A DNA stretch of 64,000 nt from the NCBI RefSeq assembly GCF_002954585.1, contig NZ_MSCI01000002.1:598089-662088 (forward strand), in the 5' to 3' direction. Both the position numbers and the translations under genes were made by a program. Source of the stretch: Vibrio chagasii (GTDB lineage: Bacteria > Pseudomonadota > Gammaproteobacteria > Enterobacterales > Vibrionaceae). Below the pieces are notes generated by a model. That model did not search any database and was not told the origin of the DNA. It was given only the letters and a program-made list of their open reading frames with translations. Positions 58,101-64,000 of this stretch are shown here, in pieces; positions within the stretch are counted from its first letter, which is position 1; each line of letters begins with the position of its first letter.

Positions 58101-58274
58101 GCAGTAGGTACGGTTATCTTCTTTGGTATGGGCTTTGCGACCTTGGTAACTCTATTCGTAATCCCAGCGATGTATCGATTGATTTCTGGTACCACTCGTT
58201 CACCTGGTCACGTTGAAGCGGTGCTCAACAAAGAGCTAAGCCATGACAACATAGGTCGAACTAGCCACGGTTAA
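55161..58274 (+). CDS. RND multidrug efflux pump, inner-membrane transporter (HAE-1 type)
   Basis: A 1037-residue protein with twelve membrane segments and two large periplasmic loops. The proton-relay region is IGLVVDDAIVVVENIFHHIE in TM4, with D and D as key residues. The second half has GMVTKNGILIVEFANQLRDRG with the conserved lysine. The N-terminus SVKRPVAAVVLSLLLVVFG is typical. It exports drugs, bile salts or other amphiphiles using proton entry. The pair lacks an outer-membrane gene and a local regulator. It starts one base before the end of the adaptor stop codon, so the two are coupled. Confidence 0.92.
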   Translation: MLLSDVSVKRPVAAVVLSLLLVVFGIVSFSKLAVREMPDIESPVVSISTRYEGASATIIESQITSNLEDQLSGISGIDEIESTTRNGMSRITITFELGYDLNTGVSDVRDAVARAQRSLPDEADDPIVYKNNGSGEASVYINLSSTEMDRTQLTDYTERVLIDRFSLISGVSSVDISGGLYKVMYVKLKPAEMAGRGVTTSDITSALNNENIESPGGEVRNDAIVMSVRTARSYTEAEDFEYLVVKRASDNTPIYLKDVADVYIGAENENSTFKSDGVVNVSMGIVPQSDANPLEVADLVHKEVEAIQKFLPDGTRLAVDYDSTVFIDRSISEVYSTLFITGGLVILVLYIFIGQARATLIPAVTVPVSLISSFIAAYYFGFSINLITLMALILSIGLVVDDAIVVVENIFHHIERGESPLLAAYKGTREVGFAVIATTLVLVMVFLPISFMDGMVGLLFTEFSVLLAMSVIFSSLVALTLTPVLGSKILKANVKPNRFNLFVERVFGKLESGYRSVLRRALNWRWAAPIIIIACLGGSYGLMQQVPAQLTPQEDRGVIFAFVRGADATSYNRMSANMDIVEERLMPLLGQGFLKSFSIQSPAFGGNAGDQTGFVIMILEDWDERDVTAQEALNEVRKSLAGIPDVRVFPFMPGFRGGSSEPVQFVLGGSDYSELQKWAEILKQAAEDSPMMEGADIDYSEKTPELLVTVDKQRAAELGVSVSDISDTLEIMLGGRSETTFVERGEEYDVYLRGDENSFNNANDLSQIYMRTQSGELVTLDTLTHIEEVASSIRLSHYNKQKSITIKANLMEGYTLGEALDFLDEQAIEQLPGDISVSYSGESKDFKENQSSILVVFALAMLVAYLVLAAQFESFINPLVVMFTVPMGIFGGFLGLVVMSQGLNVYSQIGMIMLIGMVTKNGILIVEFANQLRDRGIEFEKAIIDASARRLRPIMMTAFTTLAGAIPLITSTGAGYESRVAVGTVIFFGMGFATLVTLFVIPAMYRLISGTTRSPGHVEAVLNKELSHDNIGRTSHG

Positions 58275-58302
58275 TATCGTGGTATAGACAAGTAATAGAT
58301 GA

Positions 58303-58338
58303 AAGCCCGACAACTTACTCGTTGTCGGGCTTTTTATT
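58303..58338 (+). terminator. Terminator of the RND operon
   Basis: A 13-bp perfect stem (aaagcccgacaac / gttgtcgggcttt) with a ttactc loop is followed by a T-rich run. Confidence 0.92.
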
Positions 58339-58373
58339 TGGTACTGCGAATGGTGCCAGAAAAGAGTGAGACT

Positions 58374-58967
58374 CTATTGCTCTTTCAGGTATTGAATGGT
58401 TTCGAGCAGTTCTTCCATAGAGCGGTGGCCTCTTAGCTTCACCATATAGCGCCCATTAATAATAAAGCTCGGAATGCTGCTAATCGACGCTTGCTCAGTC
58501 TTCGTAACAGCGTCTTCCATAAACTTAGCCCATTGCTGTTGCTGGCTTTGAGTCAGGTCTTCTTGTTTCACAAGGTTGTGTTCTTTGAAAAAAGCATCAA
58601 TATCCGTTTCTTGCAGCGGGTTTTTAGTTTGAACCAGCGAGAATAACTCACTTAAAAGCTCATGAGACAGATCCGGCTTTTGAGCCAATACGGTGTAGTA
58701 AATACCCGCAGCTTGTAAGGTCGAGTCGTTAAAAATCACGTGAGTACGATGCAATTCCAGTTCACCAGAGCCCTCTTTATCTTTGAGTAACTCTGTCATC
58801 TGCCAACAAGGCATGCAGGTCAACGAAAAGAACTTATCTACTTGATACTCGGTCGAATAAGGTTTTTCCAAAAGCGTGTATTGTTTTCCCTCTGATGGAG
58901 ATGCATAAGCAGTAGCGCTTAGGATAAGAGAAGCTAAAAGGATAAATACGTTTTGTAATCGTTTCAT
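58374..58967 (-). CDS. DsbA family thiol-disulfide oxidoreductase, CMPC type
   Basis: A 197-residue exported thioredoxin-fold protein. A signal peptide (MKRLQNVFILLASLILSATA, cut after YAS) precedes FFSLTCMPCWQM, with the active-site CXXC at residues 51-54. The cis-proline loop is SISSIPSFIINGRYMVK. The DsbA helical insert lies between them. Canonical DsbA has CPHC; CMPC should change the redox potential, so this is probably a specialised paralogue and not the main DsbA. The start ATG at 58967 has GGA upstream. A hairpin at 59001-59039 lies in its leader region. Confidence 0.85.
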   Translation of the reverse strand: MKRLQNVFILLASLILSATAYASPSEGKQYTLLEKPYSTEYQVDKFFSLTCMPCWQMTELLKDKEGSGELELHRTHVIFNDSTLQAAGIYYTVLAQKPDLSHELLSELFSLVQTKNPLQETDIDAFFKEHNLVKQEDLTQSQQQQWAKFMEDAVTKTEQASISSIPSFIINGRYMVKLRGHRSMEELLETIQYLKEQ

Positions 58968-59000
58968 GAGAGTTCCGGTTTATCTGTGAATGTTTTGAAA

Positions 59001-59039
59001 AGCCTGCGTTTGCTCCTAGCGAAATGCGGGCTTTTTTTG
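59001..59039 (+). terminator. Orphan terminator hairpin upstream of the DUF1244 gene
   Basis: An 11-bp stem (agcctgcgttt / aaatgcgggct, with two G-T pairs) is followed by seven Ts on the plus strand. No plus-strand gene precedes it for more than 600 bases. Confidence 0.65.
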
Positions 59040-59094
59040 TATAACAATATCTGCTCAATACATTAAAAAATGAAAACTATTAAGGGACACCAAA

Positions 59095-59415
59095 GTGGCT
59101 GAATTTAAATACAAAGATCTTTCTCAAGAAGAACAAGACAAGCTGGATGCAGCAACCTTTCGTCGCCTATTAGCACACTTAGACAACAACAAAGATGTTC
59201 AGAACATTGATCTGATGATCTTGGCTGGCTTCTGTCGTAACTGCTTCAGTAAGTGGTACAAAGCCGAAGCTGAGCAGCAAGGTTTAGACCTTGATATCGA
59301 TGACGCTCGTGAGCGTGTTTATGGCATGACTTACGATGAGTGGAAACAAAACCACCAACCAAAAGCAACACCAGAGCAACTGGCTGCTTTTGAAGCGAAG
59401 CAGAAGCCAGAATAG
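59095..59415 (+). CDS. DUF1244 domain protein
   Basis: A 106-residue protein. The family core is DAATFRRLLAHLDNNKDVQNIDLM, followed by AGFCRNCFSKWYKAEAE and YGMTYDEWKQNHQ. The CRNC pair is conserved in DUF1244. It has no signal peptide and is mostly helical. Function is unknown; the family is common in proteobacteria. The start is GTG at 59095 with AAGGGA upstream. A terminator closes it. Confidence 0.88.
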   Translation: MAEFKYKDLSQEEQDKLDAATFRRLLAHLDNNKDVQNIDLMILAGFCRNCFSKWYKAEAEQQGLDLDIDDARERVYGMTYDEWKQNHQPKATPEQLAAFEAKQKPE

Positions 59416-59445
59416 TCTTAGTTTGTCGTTAACCAAAGACACACA

Positions 59446-59474
59446 AAAAGAGCCCATTAAGGGCTCTTTTTATT
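59446..59474. terminator. Terminator between the DUF1244 gene and the desulfhydrase gene
   Basis: A 10-bp perfect stem (aaaagagccc / gggctctttt) closes an attaa loop and is followed by a T-rich run. It lies between convergent genes. Confidence 0.88.
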
Positions 59475-59500
59475 TTGGACGCTTGTGCTTTGCTTGGTGC

Positions 59501-60568
59501 TTAAACTAATTCACCCGTTTGAGAGAAAGCTTCTAACTTCGCAGCGTAAGGCTGAAGGTCACCAATGTTGTTGCTCACCCACTCGTCATTGAAGTAAGTG
59601 TCTAGGTAACGTTCGCCGCTATCACAAAGTAGAGTCACGATAGAGCCTTTCTCACCACGCGCTTTCATTTCACTTGCCAGTTGAAGCACACCGTACATGT
59701 TGGTACCCGTAGATGCGCCAACCTTACGGCCTAGAATGTCAGACAACCAATGTGTCGTTGCAATACTTGCCGCGTCTGGGATCTTACGCATTTCGTCAAC
59801 CACACCTGGAATGAAGCTTGGTTCTGCACGAGGGCGACCAATGCCTTCAATTTTGCTGAATGTGCTGCCTTTTACTTCTGTATTGCCTGTTTTGTAATAC
59901 TCGTGGAAAACTGAGTTTTCAGGGTCGACAACGCAAAGTTTAGTTTCATGCTGTTGATAACGAATGAAACGACCAATCGTTGCTGAAGTACCACCAGTAC
60001 CCGGGCTCATTACAACCCAAGTTGGAACCGGGTGATCTTCCATCTGCATTTGATTGAAAATTGAGTTTGCGATGTTGTTGTTACCACGCCAGTCGGTTGC
60101 GCGCTCAGCGTAAGTAAATTGGTCCATGTAATGACCATTGAGTTCCGCTGCTAAACGACGTGACTCATCATAGATTTGGTCAGAGCGGTCAACTAGGTGT
60201 GCTTGGCCGCCGTAAAACTCAATCTGCTCGATCTTTTTCTTCGCTGTGCACTTTGGCATTACTGCGATAAATGGAAGGCCAAGTAGGCGAGCGAAGTAAG
60301 CTTCAGACACCGCTGTGCTGCCAGATGAAGACTCAATGATCGTAGTTTCTGGGCCAACCCAACCGTTACAGATAGCGTATAAGAATAGAGAACGCGCCAA
60401 ACGGTGCTTCAAAGAGCCTGTTGGGTGTGTACTTTCATCTTTAAGATAGATATCAATGCCTTCAATGCTTGGAAGGTCTAGTTTGATAAGGTGCGTATCC
60501 GCAGAGCGTTGGTAGTCCGCTTCAATTTTACGAATCGCGTTGTTAATCCATTGATGGTCAGTGCACAT
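59501..60568 (-). CDS. PLP-dependent cysteine desulfhydrase / cysteine synthase family protein
   Basis: A 355-residue fold-type II PLP enzyme. The PLP lysine is in [14 protein letters not shown], the substrate loop is [19 protein letters not shown], the phosphate cup is [14 protein letters not shown], and the C-terminal serine region is [14 protein letters not shown]. The sequence is of the CBS/CysK superfamily. The divergent Lrp-type regulator resembles DecR/CuyR, which senses cysteine, so breakdown of L-cysteine to H2S, pyruvate and ammonia is inferred. It is divergent from the regulator with a 147-base gap that carries an Lrp consensus. Confidence 0.83.
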   Translation of the reverse strand: MCTDHQWINNAIRKIEADYQRSADTHLIKLDLPSIEGIDIYLKDESTHPTGSLKHRLARSLFLYAICNGWVGPETTIIESSSGSTAVSEAYFARLLGLPFIAVMPKCTAKKKIEQIEFYGGQAHLVDRSDQIYDESRRLAAELNGHYMDQFTYAERATDWRGNNNIANSIFNQMQMEDHPVPTWVVMSPGTGGTSATIGRFIRYQQHETKLCVVDPENSVFHEYYKTGNTEVKGSTFSKIEGIGRPRAEPSFIPGVVDEMRKIPDAASIATTHWLSDILGRKVGASTGTNMYGVLQLASEMKARGEKGSIVTLLCDSGERYLDTYFNDEWVSNNIGDLQPYAAKLEAFSQTGELV

Positions 60569-60677
60569 AAGCGTTCTCCTGATCGAGTGTAGGAATTTTT
60601 TGTAATTGGTATGGTTTTAATTTAGCTAGATCCGGAGAGAAAAACTTTGCCATATTTGCTTTATTTTGACTAAAATG

Positions 60678-60692
60678 TAGAAAATTATTCTA
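60678..60692. promoter_or_regulatory. Lrp-family operator
   Basis: TAGAAAATTATTCTA matches all 15 positions of the E. coli Lrp consensus YAGHAWATTWTDCTR. It lies 24 bases before the Lrp-type regulator start and 110 bases before the desulfhydrase-like gene. It is likely bound by the regulator itself. Confidence 0.75.
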
Positions 60693-60715
60693 TTTAAAAG
60701 CGATTTGGTGAAAGT

Positions 60716-61171
60716 GTGATAGATGCCGTAGATAAAAAAATATTAGCGTTATTACAAGAAGACAGTACCCTGTCATTGAACGACATTTCTGAAGCCGTCA
60801 ACCTCACCACAACGCCTTGCTGGAAGCGCTTAAAGCGTTTGGAAGAGAATGGCATCATTGAAAAAAGAGTGGCATTGCTGAACCCTGAAAAGTTAGATCT
60901 TTCTTTTACCGCGTTCGTATTGGTGAAAACCAGCGATCATTCTCATGAGTGGTATGGTCGTTTTGTGAATACTGTGTCGGAATTCCCAGAAGTCATGGAG
61001 TTCTACCGCATGGCGGGCGAGTACGATTATATGATGAAGGTGCAGGTTAAAGACATGAAGTGCTTTGATGAGTTCTATAAGCGCTTAGTTAACAGTGTGG
61101 ATGGTATATCAAACGTTACTTCTACGTTTGCGATGGAACCATTAAAGTACACCACTGCGCTACCGCTATAA
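60716..61171 (+). CDS. Lrp/AsnC family regulator, DecR-like
   Basis: A 151-residue regulator. The N-terminal helix-turn-helix is [20 protein letters not shown], and a RAM effector domain follows ([35 protein letters not shown]). The C in the TPCW turn is typical of the YbaO/DecR subgroup that responds to cysteine. The start is GTG at 60716 with a weak site. It is divergent from the desulfhydrase-like gene and probably controls it from the Lrp-type site between them. Confidence 0.88.
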   Translation: MIDAVDKKILALLQEDSTLSLNDISEAVNLTTTPCWKRLKRLEENGIIEKRVALLNPEKLDLSFTAFVLVKTSDHSHEWYGRFVNTVSEFPEVMEFYRMAGEYDYMMKVQVKDMKCFDEFYKRLVNSVDGISNVTSTFAMEPLKYTTALPL

Positions 61172-61233
61172 CCTTGTTAAAGATTGTGTTTCGAGTTTAG
61201 ATATTGCCTCTGCGATGAAGAAAAGGATTATTC

Positions 61234-61899
61234 ATGTTTGCAAAAGTTTCTACTGCTATTCAACTCGTGTTAGCTATCGCTATTTTTTACCTTGGCTACA
61301 CCATCTATTCATTCACCAATAAAGTCGGTGAAATTGTCGATACCTATCCTCAGGTTATTGAGGATCTTTCCGTGCTCACCAAAGAGCTAAAAGTCGAAGA
61401 GTTTCTGATACTGGCAGAGCACGTCGACGAGTTGGCACCCCAGATGTTGAGTACCGTTGAAGATGTAAGAAAGACGGTGGAGAAGGTGAATAAAACGGTC
61501 GCATCGGTCGACAGTAAAATTCCAGCTATCCTAGACGAAGTGAAAAATGTACGAGTTGAAGTCGGGCAGGTGAGAACGGATGTGATTCCGCCAACGCTGA
61601 CCGAACTTAAGCGCTACCGTGTTGATGTTATGCCACCAATGCTTGCTGAAAGTAAATCTTACCGAGAACAAACGATTCCAGTGGTGATTGCCGAGTCTGA
61701 AATGTTGAGAGCCGAAGTCCCTGCGATTCTAGTGCAAGCTAACTTGTTGGCTGACAAGAGTAAGGAGCTTGCTCAAAGTGCGGCAGAAGGTGCGGTAAAA
61801 GGCGTGGTGTTATCGCCATTTAACTTATTGCGCGATGCGGGTGATGGTATCAAAACGCGAGTACAAGGTGAGTCTAAGCCGGTTGAGCAAGGGAACTAA
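61234..61899 (+). CDS. Membrane-anchored coiled-coil protein, unrecognised
   Basis: A 221-residue protein with one membrane segment at about residues 8-26 (IQLVLAIAIFYLGYTIYSF). A long helical region follows, with valine, isoleucine and lysine heptads (EDVRKTVEKVNKTVASVDSK) and repeated proline motifs (VIPPTLTEL, VMPPMLAES, TIPVVIAES, EVPAIL), each about 18-20 residues apart. This looks like a tandem helical repeat, perhaps a spacer in the periplasm. The C-terminal part has GVVLSPFNLLRDAG. Function is unknown; neighbours give no hint. The ATG follows AAGGA. Confidence 0.75.
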   Translation: MFAKVSTAIQLVLAIAIFYLGYTIYSFTNKVGEIVDTYPQVIEDLSVLTKELKVEEFLILAEHVDELAPQMLSTVEDVRKTVEKVNKTVASVDSKIPAILDEVKNVRVEVGQVRTDVIPPTLTELKRYRVDVMPPMLAESKSYREQTIPVVIAESEMLRAEVPAILVQANLLADKSKELAQSAAEGAVKGVVLSPFNLLRDAGDGIKTRVQGESKPVEQGN

Positions 61900-61937
61900 A
61901 CACAGTTTCGTTGAACTGCCATTGTGATTAAAAAGAG

Positions 61938-61970
61938 AAGAGGCTAGGTACGATACCTAGCCTCTTTTCG
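61938..61970. terminator. Bidirectional terminator between the coiled-coil gene and tesB
   Basis: A 13-bp perfect stem (aagaggctaggta / tacctagcctctt) with a three-base loop lies between convergent genes. Confidence 0.88.
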
Positions 61971-62011
61971 GTTAAGGCGTTTGCTTGCAGACGCTCAGAA
62001 GTATTTGATGA

Positions 62012-62872
62012 CTACTTAGTAAAGCGCATCACACCTTCTTGAACGGCTGTCGCAACCAAATCACCTCTCTGGTTATAAATCTCACCGCGCACTAGGCCGC
62101 GAGTGTTGGCCGCTGTTGGGCTTTCAATCGCGTAGAGCAGCCATTCATCCATCTTGAATGGACGGTGGAACCAGATTGAGTGGTCTATCGTCGCCACTTG
62201 GAAGTTTGGCGTCATTAGAGAGACTTCGTGTGGATGAAGCGCAGTGACTAAGAAGCCCCAATCTGAAGCGTAGGCAAGCAGGTATTGGTGAATCAAGTGG
62301 TTGTCTGGCATCGCGCCATTTGCTCTAACCCAAAGGTACTGTTTCGCTTCCGTCTTCTTTGGTTTGAGTGGGTTAACCACCGTTACAGGGCGCATCTCAA
62401 TTGGCTTTTCACCACAGAAGGTTTTACGCAACTTCTCCGGTAAGAACTCCGCAATATGGCTTGCAAGTTCAGTTTCAGATGCAAAGTTTTCCGGCCCTGG
62501 AATATCAGGCATCGGATTTTGGTGTTCAAAGCCCGGTGCGTCACCGTGGTAAGAAGCCGTCAGATAGAAAATAGGGCGGCCATTTTGAATCGCTTTAACA
62601 CGGCGGGTACTGAAGCTGCGCCCATCTCTGAGGTTTTCAACATCGTAAATAATCGGCTTTTCAGAGTCGCCTGGGAATAGAAAATAACTGTGGAACGAGT
62701 GAACACTGCGGTCGTCTTCAACGGTATAACGAGCAGCAGAAAGCGCTTGCCCTAAGACCTGACCGCCATAAACCTGTGGGAGACCGAGGTTTTCACTTTG
62801 CCCACGGAATAAACCTTCTTCCAGCTTCTCTAGCTGAAGTAAACTGAGTAATTCTTTTAAAGGTTGACTCAT
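62012..62872 (-). CDS. tesB: Acyl-CoA thioesterase II TesB
   Basis: A 286-residue double-hotdog thioesterase, the same length as E. coli TesB. Blocks include [39 protein letters not shown], and the catalytic aspartate region in [14 protein letters not shown], with threonine and glutamine in later turns ([14 protein letters not shown] and [12 protein letters not shown]). It hydrolyses medium- and long-chain acyl-CoA. The frame is open to 62881, but ATG at 62872 fits the GAGGA spacing and the family length. In E. coli tesB also lies beside ybaY and ybaZ, whose homologues follow here. Confidence 0.95.
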   Translation of the reverse strand: MSQPLKELLSLLQLEKLEEGLFRGQSENLGLPQVYGGQVLGQALSAARYTVEDDRSVHSFHSYFLFPGDSEKPIIYDVENLRDGRSFSTRRVKAIQNGRPIFYLTASYHGDAPGFEHQNPMPDIPGPENFASETELASHIAEFLPEKLRKTFCGEKPIEMRPVTVVNPLKPKKTEAKQYLWVRANGAMPDNHLIHQYLLAYASDWGFLVTALHPHEVSLMTPNFQVATIDHSIWFHRPFKMDEWLLYAIESPTAANTRGLVRGEIYNQRGDLVATAVQEGVMRFTK

Positions 62873-63040
62873 CGTCAGCATTCCTCTTCGTAAAATGAGT
62901 GTCAGATTATGGTGTTAATCAATTAGCTTAGTCATATATCTGTCAATAAATCATAGGTTTTCAAGACAGAATATGAAAGCCCTCTTATAATTAGTCTGGA
63001 GATTTGCCGAGTCCGGCAAACATGTTGAGAGAAATTGAAT

Positions 63041-63481
63041 ATGAAAAAGGCTCTAATTCTTCTAATGTCTTTAGTATCGTTTGGCATGTTAGTCGGTTGC
63101 CAAACAACATCTGAAACGAACGCTTCTCAGGAAGTGGTTGCAGAGAATACTCAAGTGATTTCAGGAACAGTTAGCTACCGCGAAAGAATGGCATTACCAG
63201 AGAATGCATTGGTTACTGTAACGCTAGAAGATATTTCACTAGCAGATGCTCCATCAACGGTTATCGCGACTCAAGAGTTCACAACCGATGGTAAGCAAGT
63301 ACCGTTTGCGTTCGAATTAAGCTATGACGACAACAAGATTCAGCCTAACCACCGTTACAACATGCGTGCAACGATCCATGTTGACGGTAAACTACGTTTC
63401 ACAACAGATACTATCAAGTCTGTGATTACAGATGTAGAAAACACACAACACGCTGACCTACGCTTGGTCGGTGTTCGCTAA
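63041..63481 (+). CDS. YbaY family lipoprotein
   Basis: A 146-residue lipoprotein. The signal peptide ends with the lipobox LVGC, with cysteine at about residue 20. The YbaY domain follows (ISGTVSYRERMALPENALVT, VTLEDISLADAPS). The function of YbaY is not known. The longest frame starts at a TTG at 63035; the ATG two codons later is chosen. E. coli has ybaY next to ybaZ and tesB, so the local order is partly conserved. Confidence 0.88.
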   Translation: MKKALILLMSLVSFGMLVGCQTTSETNASQEVVAENTQVISGTVSYRERMALPENALVTVTLEDISLADAPSTVIATQEFTTDGKQVPFAFELSYDDNKIQPNHRYNMRATIHVDGKLRFTTDTIKSVITDVENTQHADLRLVGVR

Positions 63482-63556
63482 TTAGAAATGGATGCCACTG
63501 TTAAGGCATCTTGATTGGTTTAATCTAGCCAGTTGAATAGGCGAATGATGGCAGCT

Positions 63557-63859
63557 CTAGGGCTGCCATTTGTATATTCTGAGTTTAATTTTTCCTGCGT
63601 CACTCACTTCAATCCCTTCTTCCACCAAATGCTTCTTTTGGCGTTCAAACGAGTCGCCTTTCAAGGAAATCTCGCCTTTACTGTTGATCACTCGATACCA
63701 AGGGAGTTTGCTACCTTCAGGTAACTTACCCAATGCTTTTCCCACATGGCGTGCATAGCCCGGAAAACCCGAGAAACGTGCTATGTCTCCATAAGTTGTT
63801 ACTTTTCCATATGGAATTTGGTGAATCACAGCAAAGATTTGGGCTAAAAATTGGTCCAT
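63557..63859 (-). CDS. Alkyltransferase-like DNA-binding protein (ATL)
   Basis: A 100-residue protein of the O6-alkylguanine-DNA alkyltransferase family. The helix-turn-helix reads TYGDIARFSGFPGYARHVGK with the arginine finger. The active-site motif PCHR of true alkyltransferases is replaced by PWYRV (W at residue 54), so it cannot accept alkyl groups. ATLs bind alkylated guanine and hand it to nucleotide excision repair. A Vibrio ATL has been studied structurally. It is the YbaZ homologue, near tesB and the YbaY gene. Confidence 0.92.
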   Translation of the reverse strand: MDQFLAQIFAVIHQIPYGKVTTYGDIARFSGFPGYARHVGKALGKLPEGSKLPWYRVINSKGEISLKGDSFERQKKHLVEEGIEVSDAGKIKLRIYKWQP

Positions 63860-63910
63860 ACTAAATGTTCCTAGTTCATAAATACCACGGATCGGTAGAA
63901 GGAGAGAGCT

Positions 63911-64000
63911 ATGGTCTTTTCAACGTTTCAATTTCTAATTACAACATTATTAGCCGTTGTTTGTGCGAGAGCAATCAGTTTAAGTGAGGGAGATATCCCA
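63911..64000 (+). CDS. Membrane protein start, cut by window edge
   Basis: An ATG at 63911 follows AAGGAGAG at a suitable distance, and 30 codons are open to the end. The visible part (MVFSTFQFLITTLLAVVCAR, then AISLSEGDIP) is hydrophobic at first, like a membrane segment or signal peptide. The family cannot be told from so little. Confidence 0.5.
   Translation, partial: MVFSTFQFLITTLLAVVCARAISLSEGDIP

Overview
The window reads as a chromosomal segment of a marine gammaproteobacterium of the genus Vibrio, probably near the Splendidus clade. That assignment is inferred from protein resemblance, codon use and typical Vibrio features: a four-copy tRNA-Tyr array, the tig-clpP-clpX-lon-hupB-ppiD chaperone and protease block, a complete men cluster, a DctBD-controlled TRAP transporter and a rhombosortase. 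No phage, integron, CRISPR array or classical IS element was recognised. Nearly all of the window is ordinary, well-packed core genome, so the less expected material lies in the gaps between genes.

Layout. 1-7 kb: 3' end of fadJ, an 82-bp tandem repeat array, an M16 insulinase-type protease, sixA, smrB and prmB. 7-10 kb: a LysE-type exporter, an unlisted 33-residue membrane ORF, and the AMPylase selO. 10-16.7 kb: a two-component system followed by a four-gene sugar ABC transporter, in the arrangement of the Pseudomonas gltR-gtrS-gtsABCD glucose locus. 17-18.3 kb: an HflX-type GTPase with an acidic insertion. 18.3-25.4 kb: a C4-dicarboxylate TRAP transporter (dctPQM) behind a near-consensus sigma-54 promoter, a small 59-codon minus-strand ORF, and the convergent dctB-dctD two-component pair that should activate that promoter.

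25.4-34.5 kb: heat-shock and protein-quality block (tig, clpP, clpX, lon, hupB, ppiD). It has sigma-32-like promoters far upstream of tig and just before lon. 34.6-39.6 kb: a ComEA-type HhH protein, rhombosortase, the tRNA-modifying enzyme TapT, and the alaA-yfbR-dgt run. 39.8-47.2 kb: menF-D-H-B-C-E for menaquinone. 47.3-52.3 kb: a 54-residue membrane ORF with its own promoter and terminator, a YeiH-type transporter, an MFS-acyltransferase fusion with its TetR regulator, and a Tim44-domain protein.

52.5-54.1 kb: a 51-residue cysteine-rich ORF, four tRNA-Tyr genes and a MITE-like inverted-repeat element. 54.1-64 kb: an RND efflux pair, a DsbA-like protein with a CMPC active site, a DUF1244 protein, a cysteine-desulfhydrase-like enzyme with a divergent Lrp-family regulator and a full Lrp consensus site, a coiled-coil membrane protein, tesB, a YbaY lipoprotein, an alkyltransferase-like protein, and the start of one more membrane protein at the right edge.

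No clearly new multi-gene system was found. The strongest new candidates are four small ORFs with good translation or transcription signals (8050-8151, 21877-22056, 47377-47541, 52556-52711), the long heat-shock leader before tig, and the repeat array at 1.27-1.66 kb. Start codons were moved from the longest reading frame wherever a Shine-Dalgarno site or the usual family length supported it.
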